64,000 nt of DNA from Sulfurimonas sp. (GCF_023228785.1 NZ_JALOAN010000001.1:47593-111592); one strand, 5' to 3'; numbered from the stretch's first letter, positions 34,527 through 43,981 are shown. Numbers and translations: made by a program. Notes: a model not told the origin generated them from the sequence alone.

Positions 34527-35312
34527 TTAAAGTTTAGAATTAGTCATACTCATCATAGACTGAACCATTGTATCTTTTAGCCTTTTTATAGCCTTATCGA
34601 AGTGATCTAGTGAATAGTTCACAACTCTATCTAACTCTTTATGAAGTCTCTCTATTTGACTATATAACTTCTCTTTTTCGTCTGTTGTTATGTTTGGATC
34701 TACATAAAGGGCTTTTAAGTCAATTATCTTTATTTTTAGACTTGCGATATCAGAGTTTTTTATATTTCTAGCAGTCTTTGTTCTTTTGTAGAGTTGATGA
34801 AAATTATGCATATCTAATATTTGTCTATTTTTTATTAGGTTACTTTCTAAAGTTTCTTGTATAACTCTTGTTATGCTTTTTTCACTCTTAGCACTTGCTA
34901 CTAGCTCTATAAAGGTGTCTCCAACCTCTTCAAAGATTTTTCGTCTGTATTTTTCATAATAGTCTTTAGCTAAAGAGTGTATAAACTTTACTCTTATTCT
35001 ATTTTGGATCTCTTGTATGGCATCTCTCTTTGGATAGAGCAAGATCTCTGTTGCAAAACTAACCCATTCATTTGCAATCTCGTGAAATATAATATTTACA
35101 ATCTGTGAAAAATTAAAATCTTCAAACTTTTCCAAATACAAAAAGTTTAACTCATATCTTAATTTTTCTCGAACTAAAATATGCGCTAATACTTCCATGA
35201 TTTCAAGTCTGTCATAGTGAGAAGAAACATGTAAAACTTCCCACTCAAAGAGTGCTTTGTTTTTAAAGATCTTCTCTATGTATAGTCTTTTTTCTTCTTG
35301 AGTTTTATACAT
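34527..35312 (-). CDS. Unknown helical cytoplasmic protein
   Basis: Protein of 261 residues, almost all predicted helix, with no signal peptide or membrane segment. The middle (DAIQEIQNRIRVKFIHSLAKDYYEKYRRKIF) and the C-terminal coiled coil (KEKLYSQIERLHKELDRVVNYSLDHFDKAI) are charged and regular. I recognise no family or catalytic motif. It overlaps psd by 8 bp at the end of the thiL, truD, psd run, so it is likely co-translated with psd. This phylum may hold homologues, but I cannot check. Confidence 0.68.
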   Translation of the reverse strand: MYKTQEEKRLYIEKIFKNKALFEWEVLHVSSHYDRLEIMEVLAHILVREKLRYELNFLYLEKFEDFNFSQIVNIIFHEIANEWVSFATEILLYPKRDAIQEIQNRIRVKFIHSLAKDYYEKYRRKIFEEVGDTFIELVASAKSEKSITRVIQETLESNLIKNRQILDMHNFHQLYKRTKTARNIKNSDIASLKIKIIDLKALYVDPNITTDEKEKLYSQIERLHKELDRVVNYSLDHFDKAIKRLKDTMVQSMMSMTNSKL

Positions 35313-36123
35313 TTCTAGCTATAGTATCTCCATATTTTACATCTTTGCCTTGTAGATCTTTTAACTCTAGCATATCTTTTTGAGCCAAGATCACTATGGT
35401 AGATCCCATCTCAAAACAACCAAAATCATCACCTTTGTTTAAGTAGAGATCTTTGTACTCATAAACGCTCGATTTTATCGCAGATGCGTTTGTTTTTATA
35501 GCACTCTCAAATGAGACTTGCATAACACCAACATTCAGAGCTCCAACTAAAACTATAAAAAACTTCTTGCCATTTGAGTTCTCACACATCAAAACAACTC
35601 TCTCGTTTTCTATAAATAGATTTAATCTTTTTTTGAGTGAAGGAATATTTACAGGATAGAGTTTTCCTGGGATATGTACAGCTTTTAAAACTCTTAGATT
35701 TGTTGGAATGTGATAACGATGATAATCTTTTGGAGATAGATAGAAGTTTATAAACTCTCCATCATAAACACTACTTTTTTCATCTCCACTAAAGTGCTCA
35801 CCTAAAAGCTCATCACTTGAGTATCTCATACCTTTGATCTGAAGTGCATAATCTTTTTGTAGTTTTCCACAAGCTGAAACTAAAGAGTCACAAGGTGATA
35901 TAAAATCGTCTGCATCCAAAGAGTAAGTTCTATCTTCTTTTAGTTTTCTTGTAAAGAGTGCGTTTAGACTTGTGTATGATTGAGGTGTGTGAAACTCTTT
36001 CATATCTAAACCCATCAAACTAACATAGGAATTATTTACGATCTTTTGAAACCACTCAGCAAACTCTTTGTTTGCAAACTTACCAAAAGTTTGTGAGATG
36101 GCTGATGTTATATGTTTACTCAT
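35305..36123 (-). CDS. psd: Phosphatidylserine decarboxylase proenzyme
   Basis: Makes phosphatidylethanolamine from phosphatidylserine at the inner membrane. It has 272 residues. The self-cleavage site that yields the pyruvoyl group is in DFGCFEMGSTIVIL near residue 240, with Met-Gly-Ser-Thr replacing the common LGST; Gly-Ser is intact. The charge-relay His is in the YLSPKDYHRYHIP segment, and the catalytic Asp is in FISPCDSLVSACG. The third gene of the thiL-truD-psd run, 16 bp after truD, which is an unusual mixture of functions. Confidence 0.95.
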   Translation of the reverse strand: MSKHITSAISQTFGKFANKEFAEWFQKIVNNSYVSLMGLDMKEFHTPQSYTSLNALFTRKLKEDRTYSLDADDFISPCDSLVSACGKLQKDYALQIKGMRYSSDELLGEHFSGDEKSSVYDGEFINFYLSPKDYHRYHIPTNLRVLKAVHIPGKLYPVNIPSLKKRLNLFIENERVVLMCENSNGKKFFIVLVGALNVGVMQVSFESAIKTNASAIKSSVYEYKDLYLNKGDDFGCFEMGSTIVILAQKDMLELKDLQGKDVKYGDTIARNV

Positions 36124-36139
36124 TTTATTTTCATCCTTA

Positions 36140-37216
36140 TTATTCTTTTATATTTCTCTTAGCAATCTCTTCTATAAGAACAGTTGCGTATGAGCCTTTT
36201 GGAAGTGTGAAGTTAAACTCATACTGAGCCTCTACTTTGTTAAATCTTCCCTCAACACCCTCTGGAAATACCCATGCATATCTTCTCGCTCCATCGGCAC
36301 TTATCTCATCATCAAAATCTTTTTCATAACCACGTGCAAGTCCTGATGCTATTTTTACTTTTTTACCACACAAAAGTCCAGTTGGCGAGATCTCTCTTTT
36401 GTTAAATCTCTCTAGATCTTCATCACTATCTTCATAATCAAACAATCTTCCATGAGGATAGTGTTCCATCACATCGCCCTGTATAAGCTTAAATGGATGA
36501 GTTTGAGATTTTAGTTTTGTTAGTTCATTATTTGGCATATTTAAAACTGACTCTAACTCTAGTGTCTCAAAATTATTTATAAGTCTATTTAACTCTAACC
36601 TTGAACTAAGCCATAGATTAAAAAGATGGCTCTGGTAAGCATTTATAAGGAGTTTTTTAACTCTTGGGTTACGCTCTTTTGCTTCACCTTTAGCAAGTTT
36701 TTCACCTAGTATATGGTTATCTCCATCATTTCCAAATCTCTGATATCCAAAGAAGTTTGGCATTCCATATTTTTGTATATTTTTTAGAGCTTCATCTATT
36801 TTTATAGCACTTGTAGGATTTACTTTTTTTACCTTTATATAAAATCTATTGCCCTTTAGATGACCGATTCGTATCTTATTGTTATGGTAGTGTTTTGAAA
36901 TAATTTTTATATTTTCATGCTCAAAACCCTCAAGTTGTTCTTCATATTTTTTGTACACTGAGATATACTGTTTCGTCATTGCATGTTTATCTTTTAGTCC
37001 TGCATAACCTATATCTCTATTTTTTATACCTAAAAATCTAGCTAAGACACCTATCATCTCTGAAGTGCTTAGCAATTTTTTTCTTATAAATAAAATAAGA
37101 TGTTCTCCATCGCCACTAAATTCATAAAGAGGAATCTCTTCGACGACAAAGTCTCTAGGACTCTGTTTAAAATGAAAATCGATGCTAGAGTGATCTAGCG
37201 AGTAAAATCTGTCCAT
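36140..37216 (-). CDS. truD: tRNA pseudouridine synthase D
   Basis: Converts U13 of tRNA-Glu to pseudouridine. It has 358 residues. The catalytic Asp lies in NRDIGYAGLKDKHAMTKQYISV near residue 80. The TruD insertion domain follows, and the conserved NFFGYQRFGNDGDNHILGEKLAKGE and LLINAYQSHLFNLWLSSRL segments are clear. It lies 12 bp after thiL. Complete. Confidence 0.96.
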   Translation of the reverse strand: MDRFYSLDHSSIDFHFKQSPRDFVVEEIPLYEFSGDGEHLILFIRKKLLSTSEMIGVLARFLGIKNRDIGYAGLKDKHAMTKQYISVYKKYEEQLEGFEHENIKIISKHYHNNKIRIGHLKGNRFYIKVKKVNPTSAIKIDEALKNIQKYGMPNFFGYQRFGNDGDNHILGEKLAKGEAKERNPRVKKLLINAYQSHLFNLWLSSRLELNRLINNFETLELESVLNMPNNELTKLKSQTHPFKLIQGDVMEHYPHGRLFDYEDSDEDLERFNKREISPTGLLCGKKVKIASGLARGYEKDFDDEISADGARRYAWVFPEGVEGRFNKVEAQYEFNFTLPKGSYATVLIEEIAKRNIKE

Positions 37217-37228
37217 TGTTCTTTGCCT

Positions 37229-38047
37229 TTAAAAATGATGCGATTTGCATCTATTGGAGTATCTATTTCTAGCACTATAAGCGAAAATATTTAGTGGTGT
37301 TCTTGTCTGTTTTGCGACTCTTTGTATTGTTTTTTTATATCTTTTATCAAATGCAACTAGCATCTCATACTCTTCTCCACTACAAGCCACTCTTTTTGAG
37401 ATCTTTTTGAGAAACTTAAATCCTAACTTGTTTATAGATGCAAGTTTATCTAAATCACTAAAAAGACCATCTGAGATATCCATTCCTGAGCTTAAATATC
37501 TGCTAGATTTTTGTATAAATTTATCTCTTAACTCTATATTTACAAACTTAGATCTTGCGTTGATAGATCCAAGATTTCTAAGTTTTAAAAAATCTTTTCT
37601 GCTTCTTCCAAGTTTTCCTGTATGAGCTAAGAGATAACCCTTTTTAAGACCACTTCTTAGTAGTGGCTTTAGAGTTTGTGAAATTATAGTTATAGTAATA
37701 TCTAACTTTATATTACTTATGGTATCTCCACCTATTATCTCTATGCCAAACTTTTTTGCCGTCTCACTAAACCCGCGAACTAGATCTCGCATCTGCTCTT
37801 TTGTTATGTTTTTTGGCATTGCAACACTTAGGAGCGCGTATTTTGGTTTAGCATTCATTGCAATAGCATCAGAGATATTTGCCATCATAGATTTTTGTGC
37901 TATTTGATAGTGATTCATCCATTTTTTCTTAAAATGAACATCTTCAAAAAAAGCATCTTTTGAGTAAACCATGGATCCAATTAAAGCACCATCATCTCCA
38001 ATGCGACCGCTATCAAACTGAGATATGAAATAATTTTCTAAATTCAA
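37229..38047 (-). CDS. thiL: Thiamine-monophosphate kinase
   Basis: Phosphorylates thiamine monophosphate to the pyrophosphate cofactor. It has 272 residues from a TTG start preceded by AAGAAG, a little shorter than most ThiL proteins. The N-terminal IGDDGALIG, the DVHFKKKWM and GGDTISNIKLDITITII segments and the ligand region GMDISDGLFSDLDKLA are seen, with SGEEYEMLVAF where other ThiL proteins have GGEDYELL. The C-terminus ends in a Lys/His-rich tail (NRCKSHHF). First gene of the run with truD, psd and the unknown gene. Confidence 0.9.
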   Translation of the reverse strand: MNLENYFISQFDSGRIGDDGALIGSMVYSKDAFFEDVHFKKKWMNHYQIAQKSMMANISDAIAMNAKPKYALLSVAMPKNITKEQMRDLVRGFSETAKKFGIEIIGGDTISNIKLDITITIISQTLKPLLRSGLKKGYLLAHTGKLGRSRKDFLKLRNLGSINARSKFVNIELRDKFIQKSSRYLSSGMDISDGLFSDLDKLASINKLGFKFLKKISKRVACSGEEYEMLVAFDKRYKKTIQRVAKQTRTPLNIFAYSARNRYSNRCKSHHF

Positions 38048-38133
38048 ACAAACTTCTTTATATTATGTTAAAGGATATTTAAAGACTAAAGGTATAAAAT
38101 GTCCGATATTATATCATCATTAGGAAAAATAGA

Positions 38134-39336
38134 ATGAAACACTCTATAAACAAAATATTTTCCAATCTTTTTCTGTTTTTAATCCTTACAACTGCGATTG
38201 TTCTAATCCTTACACTTTTAGTAGTTGAACAAAAAAATTCCTTTGCTAAGATAGATATCTTACAAAATCAAAAAAAAATAATCAACACTCTTCGCACCCT
38301 TAAAAAGGATGATATTGAATTAGCTCTTATCCAATTTAATGGAAAAAGCAATCAACTTCATTTTGAGATAGAAAAACTACAAAAGCTAAACAAATATGAC
38401 TATGCTGGAAAATATCTCTCAAACAACTCAAATGATTTTTTAAAAGACTTAGACAAACTCTCAAAACTCATAAACAACTTTAATCAAGCAGCACATGAAT
38501 ACTACATCAAAAATTTAGTAGATGAAGAACAAAGAAGTCAAGAACTTAAAAATGCTTTTTATTCAACAAACAGTTTTTTAGACTCAATGACTATGAAAAA
38601 CATCGCCTACGCAAAAGAAAAACATTTTATTATTGAAAAAGTAGCAATTATCTCTTTAGTCTTTCTTATCTTCATAAGCTTTTGGTACCGTAGAAGATTA
38701 AACTCTATATATAGAGACATTTTATATCTTCATGCGATTGATAAACAACAAAATGAGTATGAAATTTTTTCACAAGAAGCAGATGCCGTACAACTTAGAA
38801 TGAATAGAAAACCAATTATTGCTGACAATCCTAACCTTAAAGATCCACTTACTGAGATAAATAATTTCAAAGGAATGATGAGTTCTTACAGCAATAAAAA
38901 AGGTATGAAAGATAACAACTTTACATCAGTAACTATTTTAGAAATAGATAATTTTTCTAAAAACAAAAGAGCTTTTCCTCAAGCTTTTGCGCAAACTATA
39001 CTTAAGAAAGTTGCTTTTACAATCTCTTTACATGAGCAAGCTACAGATGTTATCGCTAGAACTGATTATAATCAATTTGCTTTGATACTCTCAAGAACAT
39101 CAAAAGAGGCATCTTTTAAAGATATCGACATTATTCGTCAAAGTATCTCTGAGTTAAAATTTAAAGAGCCAAACGGAGATCCTATAGTTATAACTGTTAG
39201 TGGCGGTTTTGTTATTAAACCAAATAACCAGCCCCTTGAAGAGTCGATAGAAAAAGCTAAAGGGATTCTCATTCATGCTCAAAAAAAGAAGAACACCATT
39301 TCTCAAATCAGAGATTTAGCTGAACACGAGCTATAA
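38134..39336 (+). CDS. Membrane protein with a degenerate GGDEF domain
   Basis: Protein of 400 residues with a membrane helix (about 10-31), a helical periplasmic region, a second helix (about 169-187), then a cytoplasmic GGDEF-like domain (about 250-390) starting near DPLTEINNFKGMMSSYS. The active loop reads ARTDYNQFALIL where GGDEF is expected, so diguanylate cyclase activity is unlikely. The protein may be a sensor or scaffold. It is monocistronic, divergent from thiL, with an AGGAAA ribosome binding site. The periplasmic part resembles four-helix sensor domains. Confidence 0.75.
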   Translation: MKHSINKIFSNLFLFLILTTAIVLILTLLVVEQKNSFAKIDILQNQKKIINTLRTLKKDDIELALIQFNGKSNQLHFEIEKLQKLNKYDYAGKYLSNNSNDFLKDLDKLSKLINNFNQAAHEYYIKNLVDEEQRSQELKNAFYSTNSFLDSMTMKNIAYAKEKHFIIEKVAIISLVFLIFISFWYRRRLNSIYRDILYLHAIDKQQNEYEIFSQEADAVQLRMNRKPIIADNPNLKDPLTEINNFKGMMSSYSNKKGMKDNNFTSVTILEIDNFSKNKRAFPQAFAQTILKKVAFTISLHEQATDVIARTDYNQFALILSRTSKEASFKDIDIIRQSISELKFKEPNGDPIVITVSGGFVIKPNNQPLEESIEKAKGILIHAQKKKNTISQIRDLAEHEL

Positions 39337-39341
39337 ATTCT

Positions 39342-39356
39342 GTTACTAAAAGTAAC
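39342..39356 (+). terminator. Weak hairpin terminator after the degenerate GGDEF gene
   Basis: GTTACT and AGTAAC form a 6-bp stem with a 3-base loop, followed by a T-rich stretch (TATTTATATTTT), six bases after the stop codon. Confidence 0.4.
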
Positions 39357-39455
39357 TATTTATATTTTAAATACTTATAAATGTCTCAAATGGTAACAAA
39401 TTTTAACTTCCTTCTCTCAAAGCCCTTATTTAACATTAACAAAGGCTTCTAACGC

Positions 39456-39461
39456 TATAAT
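39456..39461 (+). promoter_or_regulatory. Candidate -10 box for sdhABE
   Basis: TATAAT 38 bases before the sdhA ATG, with TTAACA repeats upstream that could serve as weak -35 elements. An AAGGA ribosome binding site precedes the ATG. Confidence 0.5.
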
Positions 39462-39499
39462 CAAGCTTATTTTTTATATCTTTAAACGAAGGAAAGCTA

Positions 39500-41212
39500 A
39501 TGAGTATTCCTATTTATACTTACGATGCAATCGTTGTTGGAGCTGGTCTAGCGGGCTGTGCTGCTGCAAGAGAGTTGCAAAATGCGGGAAAAAAAGTTGC
39601 TGTTATTACAAAACTTCACCCTTTGAGAAGTCACTCTGGTGCTGCTCAAGGTGGAGTTAATGCAGCGTTTAGTAAAGACGACAGTATTGAGTTACATGAG
39701 TTTGATACAGTAAAGGGATCTGACTATTTAGCAGATCAAGATGCTGTTGAGTTTATGTGCCAAAAAGCTCCAGAGACTATTCGCTGGGCTGAGAGAATGG
39801 GAGCTGCTTTTAGCAGAACTCCTGATGGAAAGATTGCGCAACGTCCTTTTGGCGGCCAATCTTCTCCTCGTGCTTGTTACGCAAAAGATAGAACAGGTTT
39901 AACTCTACTTCAAACTATTTATGAACAAGCTCATCGTTCTGGCGTTTTGTTTTGGGATGAGTGGTATGCAGCTGATATCATCTACAAGGATGGCAAAGTT
40001 AGTGGAGTTGTAGCTTTTAACATTCGTGATATGCAAATTGCTATATTTAATGCAAAGTCAGTAATGTTTGCAACTGGTGGCTACGCTCGTGCTTACAAGA
40101 TCAACTCAAATGCTCATGCAAATACTGGTGATGGACTCTCAATAGTTGCTCGTCATGGTCTTCCTCTAGAAGATATGGAGTTTGTTCAGTTTCATCCATC
40201 AGGACTCTCAGGAAATGGTGTTTTAATCTCTGAAGCTGCCCGCGGTGAGGGTGGAAAACTCTTAAACTCACTAGGTGAGAGATTTATGGAAAAATACGCT
40301 CCAAACGCTATGGAACTTGCATCTCGCGATGTTGTAAGTCGTGCTATTTTAAATGAGATAAGAGAGGGTCGTGGTGTTGGTCCTAGAAAAGATGCAGTTT
40401 TTATAGATGTAACACATCTAGGAAAAGAGTTGATTATGCAAAAACTTCCTGAACTTCGAGATTTAGCTCTTACATTTTTAGGGCTTGATATGATAAAAGA
40501 ACCTATTTTAATCTCAGCTACTGCACACTACTCTATGGGTGGTATCCCTGTAAATACTGCAGGAAATGTTCGCAAAAACAGTGATGAGTTTGTAGAGGGT
40601 TTTTACGCTGCTGGCGAGTGCTCTTGTGTATCTGTTCATGGTGCAAATCGTCTTGGTGCAAACTCTGTTTTAGAAGCCCTACTCTTTGGTCGTTTTGTTG
40701 GAAAAACAATGGTATCTGAAATAGACAATATAGAACTACGCACTGCTACAAAAGAAGATGCTGCAAAAGCATTAGAAGAAATTAACTTCATTCTAAACAA
40801 TAATGGCGATGAGACTATAACAGGCTTAAGAGATGAACTTCAACAATGTATGACTGATAATGCTGGTGCATTTAGAACAGAGCAAACTCTTGAGATTGCA
40901 ATAGCAAAAGTAAAAGAACTTCATAAAAGATTTAAAAATATCCGTATCAAAGATAAATCAAAACTCTTTAACACTGAACTTCAAGAAGCTATAGAATTTG
41001 GTCATATGCTTGACTATTCAGCGTTTATAGTTGAGAGTGCGATCGCAAGAAAAGAGAGTCGTGGAGCTCACTATAGAGAAGATTTTGAGTCTCGTGATGA
41101 TGAAAATTTCTTAAAGCACACTATGGCATACATGGACGATAAGGGTGACATCAAGCTTGATTATATGGATGTTAAACTTGGCAAACATGAACTCAAACCA
41201 AGAACATACTAA
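39500..41212 (+). CDS. sdhA: Succinate dehydrogenase/fumarate reductase flavoprotein subunit
   Basis: FAD subunit of 570 residues. The Rossmann motif IVVGAGLAGCAAARELQ starts the protein and RSHSGAAQGGVNAAF carries the FAD-linking His. The catalytic arginine region (ACYAKDRTGLTLLQ) and the substrate loop (YSMGGIPVNTAGNVR) are conserved. There is no Tat signal, so the enzyme faces the cytoplasm, unlike the periplasmic MfrA of Wolinella and C. jejuni. The next genes supply the iron-sulfur subunit and an SdhE-type cysteine-rich subunit. In a reductive-TCA autotroph it may work as fumarate reductase; direction cannot be read from sequence. Confidence 0.94.
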   Translation: MSIPIYTYDAIVVGAGLAGCAAARELQNAGKKVAVITKLHPLRSHSGAAQGGVNAAFSKDDSIELHEFDTVKGSDYLADQDAVEFMCQKAPETIRWAERMGAAFSRTPDGKIAQRPFGGQSSPRACYAKDRTGLTLLQTIYEQAHRSGVLFWDEWYAADIIYKDGKVSGVVAFNIRDMQIAIFNAKSVMFATGGYARAYKINSNAHANTGDGLSIVARHGLPLEDMEFVQFHPSGLSGNGVLISEAARGEGGKLLNSLGERFMEKYAPNAMELASRDVVSRAILNEIREGRGVGPRKDAVFIDVTHLGKELIMQKLPELRDLALTFLGLDMIKEPILISATAHYSMGGIPVNTAGNVRKNSDEFVEGFYAAGECSCVSVHGANRLGANSVLEALLFGRFVGKTMVSEIDNIELRTATKEDAAKALEEINFILNNNGDETITGLRDELQQCMTDNAGAFRTEQTLEIAIAKVKELHKRFKNIRIKDKSKLFNTELQEAIEFGHMLDYSAFIVESAIARKESRGAHYREDFESRDDENFLKHTMAYMDDKGDIKLDYMDVKLGKHELKPRTY

Positions 41213-41221
41213 GGGGAACTT

Positions 41222-42202
41222 ATGAGTACACACAATATAACTACACAAAAAGTAAACTTCAAAGTATTTCGTTTTAATGCTGATGTAGATTATCTTCCAT
41301 ATTATGAAACTTACACTATGGAAGTGACTTCTGAAGAAGTTGTCTTAGATATTTTAAATAGAATCAAATGGGATCTAGATGGTAGTTTTTCATATCGAAG
41401 AAGTTGCCGTCACGGGATATGTGGAGCTTGTGCTATTAACTTAAATGGTCGCGCTACTCTTGCATGTAAAGAAAATATGAACGACATGATTGAACTCTTT
41501 GGAAATGAGATAACTTTAGAGCCACAAAGTATAAAACGTGCTGTTAAAGATATGATTATTGATAAGGCTGATTTTTGGCAAAAGCACGATGCTATCAAAC
41601 CTTATCTTATTTCTGATGTTGATGAGCATCCAGAACATGAACATATAGTATCACCAGAAGAAGCTGAAGAGCTAAATGAAGCAGATCTATGTATACAATG
41701 TGGTGCTTGTCACTACGCTTGTCCAGTAGTTCAAATAAATGATGAGTTTTTTGGTCCAGCAGCTTTTGCTAAAGCTTACAGATTTGAAGCAGATGTTCGT
41801 GATGATGCTCACACAGAGAGACTACTAGAGTTACACAAAGAGGGTCAAGGACTTTGGGATTGTGTAAAATGTTTTGAATGTGCTGAGGCTTGTCCAAAAG
41901 ATGTAAACCCTATTGACAAGATCACAAAACTTCATCAAATGCTATTTCGTGAGGGAGTTGCAACTTCAAATGTAGCTACTCGTCATGCAGTTGGATTTAA
42001 AAACTCTATTGCTAAACACGGTATGCTTGATGAGGGTACTTTAGTTCTTTATTCTGAGGGTCCATCAATTATTAAACATATTCCTGTAGCACTACAAATG
42101 TTTAGAAAAGGTAAGATTGTTCTGCCTTGGAATATGCCAAAATCAGACAACTTAGATGAAATTCAAAAACTTGTTAAATCATCGTCAACTGCAAAGTTCT
42201 AG
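41222..42202 (+). CDS. sdhB: Succinate dehydrogenase/fumarate reductase iron-sulfur subunit
   Basis: Electron-transfer subunit of 326 residues. The [2Fe-2S] site is CRHGICGACAI near residue 61. Two further Cys clusters, CIQCGACHYACP and CVKCFECAEACPKDVNP, bind the other iron-sulfur centres. The C-terminus is about 80 residues longer than classical SdhB (about 240), as in other SdhABE-type enzymes. It is 9 bp after sdhA and 9 bp before sdhE. Confidence 0.94.
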   Translation: MSTHNITTQKVNFKVFRFNADVDYLPYYETYTMEVTSEEVVLDILNRIKWDLDGSFSYRRSCRHGICGACAINLNGRATLACKENMNDMIELFGNEITLEPQSIKRAVKDMIIDKADFWQKHDAIKPYLISDVDEHPEHEHIVSPEEAEELNEADLCIQCGACHYACPVVQINDEFFGPAAFAKAYRFEADVRDDAHTERLLELHKEGQGLWDCVKCFECAEACPKDVNPIDKITKLHQMLFREGVATSNVATRHAVGFKNSIAKHGMLDEGTLVLYSEGPSIIKHIPVALQMFRKGKIVLPWNMPKSDNLDEIQKLVKSSSTAKF

Positions 42203-42211
42203 GAGTAAAAT

Positions 42212-43093
42212 ATGAAAAAATTAAAATACGCACTTTTTACAGGATGTACAGCAAAACAGAGCACTCCAGAGCAGATGATGTCAACACTAGCAGTAGCTAA
42301 AAAACTAAACATTGAGCTAATAGAACTCACAGAAGCATCATGCTGTGGAGCCTCACACTTACAAGATTATGATGACTTTTTATCACTTGTGTTAAATGCT
42401 AGAAATATTGCTTATGCAGAGAAGCATGATCTGACGATGGTTACTATTTGTAATACTTGTCAATTAAACACTGCAATGACAAAACACCGTCTTGATAACA
42501 ATGCAGATCTTAAAGCAAGAGTTAATGAAAAACTTGCAGAAGTTGGACTTGAGTACAAAGGCACTTCAAATGTTATCCATTTTTTATACGCTATCATAGA
42601 TGATATAGGGCTAGATAAGATAAAAGAGATGGTTGTTACTCCACTTAGTCAATTTAATATTGCACCATTTTATGGTTGTCACAATATCCGTCCATCAGAG
42701 CTTCAAAATGAATCTCATAAAACTAAAGAAAATCCTTACAACCCTACTTCACTAGATGACCTTATTATCGCTTGTGGTGGTATGAATGTTGATTATGATG
42801 AAAAAAACAAATGTTGTGGTTTTCATGTAGAGCTTCAAGCTCCAAAGACTGCATCTATCCTAACTGGAAACGCAATTGCAGGAGCGATGGACGGTAATGC
42901 TGACATGATGGTAACACCATGTCCACTATGTCACCTAAAACTAGATACTCAAACAAAACACGCCTCAGAGGCGATTGGTCGTGAGGTAGAACTTCCAGTT
43001 CTTCACATGCAACAGATGCTAGGACTAGCTCTTGGATGTTCATCTGATGAGCTTGGTCTAAAACATCACCTCTCTAAAGTAAACTTTGTATAA
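42212..43093 (+). CDS. sdhE: SdhE-type CCG-domain subunit (heterodisulfide reductase B-like)
   Basis: Third subunit of the non-classical SdhABE complex, 293 residues. It has two CCG domains: CCGASHLQDYDD near residue 45 and CCGFHVELQAPK near 200, with further Cys in VTICNTCQLN and VTPCPLCHLKLD. HdrB-like proteins bind iron-sulfur clusters and pass electrons to a membrane quinone pool through amphipathic helices rather than a haem-b membrane subunit. No SdhC/D-like membrane protein is in the operon. The name here does not mean the flavin assembly factor also called SdhE. Confidence 0.9.
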   Translation: MKKLKYALFTGCTAKQSTPEQMMSTLAVAKKLNIELIELTEASCCGASHLQDYDDFLSLVLNARNIAYAEKHDLTMVTICNTCQLNTAMTKHRLDNNADLKARVNEKLAEVGLEYKGTSNVIHFLYAIIDDIGLDKIKEMVVTPLSQFNIAPFYGCHNIRPSELQNESHKTKENPYNPTSLDDLIIACGGMNVDYDEKNKCCGFHVELQAPKTASILTGNAIAGAMDGNADMMVTPCPLCHLKLDTQTKHASEAIGREVELPVLHMQQMLGLALGCSSDELGLKHHLSKVNFV

Positions 43094-43204
43094 ATGGGCT
43101 ATGGGAAGTTAATTCCCTTAGCTACCTATACATTTACTTCATTAGCACGCTCTTGCACCTAGGTGTTCTTAACTAAACAACTTCACTTTTGGAAAAATTT
43201 ATAT

Positions 43205-43981
43205 ATGTCAAAATCAATAGAAATAATCTCATGGAATGTCAATGGAATTCGCGCAATAGCAAACAAAGAAGCTCTTAAGTGGATAGATGAACATCAACCA
43301 GACATACTCTGTTTGCAAGAAATAAAAGCCTTAGAAGATCAGATTCCACAAGATATGTTTGACTTAGAGTATAGAGAGACAATTGTAAACTCAGCTACAA
43401 AAAAAGGCTATAGTGGAACTTTAACTTGGAGTCTATTAGAGAATGACTTTAGCTCTACTTGTGAGCATATTGACACTATGGGTGAGGGAAGAATTGTTGA
43501 GACGCATTACGAGGATATTGTTCTTTTTAATGTCTACTTTCCAAATGGTCAAAAAGATGAAGAGAGACTCACCTTTAAGATGAAGTTTTATGATGACTTT
43601 TTAGAGCATTGTGAGAGACTAAGAGAGGATGGCAAGTCTATTATAATTTGTGGAGATGTAAATACAGCCCACAAAGAGATTGATCTTAAAAACCCAAAAG
43701 CAAATTCTAAAACATCTGGGTTTTTACCTAGTGAGAGAGCTTGGATAGACAAACTCTTAGATCACGGCTACATAGATACCTTTAGATATGTAAACGGTGA
43801 TGAGCTAGATAGATACAGCTGGTGGTCATACCGCTCTTCCGCGCGCTTAAAAAACATAGGCTGGAGAATAGACTACTTTTTTATCTCAGAAGATCTAGCC
43901 CAAAACTTACAAGACGCTTACATACTAGATCATATAGAAGGCTCAGATCACTGCCCTGTAGGGATCAAAATCTCTATTTAA
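43205..43981 (+). CDS. xth: Exodeoxyribonuclease III
   Basis: AP endonuclease and 3'-repair exonuclease for base-excision repair. Starting at the ATG at 43205 (GGAAAAA upstream) the protein has 258 residues, normal for the family; an in-frame GTG at 43163 would add 14 unconserved residues. Motifs include IISWNVNGIRA, LQEIKA, GDVNTAHKEIDLKNPK, GWRIDYFFIS and GSDHCPVGI. The last 8 bp overlap the convergent mog gene. The 111-bp region before it has a small GGGAA/TTCCC hairpin at 43103-43117 and a 10-bp palindrome CACCTAGGTG at 43156-43165. Confidence 0.94.
   Translation: MSKSIEIISWNVNGIRAIANKEALKWIDEHQPDILCLQEIKALEDQIPQDMFDLEYRETIVNSATKKGYSGTLTWSLLENDFSSTCEHIDTMGEGRIVETHYEDIVLFNVYFPNGQKDEERLTFKMKFYDDFLEHCERLREDGKSIIICGDVNTAHKEIDLKNPKANSKTSGFLPSERAWIDKLLDHGYIDTFRYVNGDELDRYSWWSYRSSARLKNIGWRIDYFFISEDLAQNLQDAYILDHIEGSDHCPVGIKISI

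Noticed and set aside
39500..43093. Periplasmic methylmenaquinol:fumarate reductase MfrABE
   Set aside because: The A subunit begins directly with the FAD-binding Rossmann motif and lacks a Tat signal.
43163..43204. Upstream GTG start for xth
   Set aside because: The 14 added residues are unlike the family and the ATG at 43205 has a GGAAAAA element. The GTG sits next to a 10-bp palindrome.
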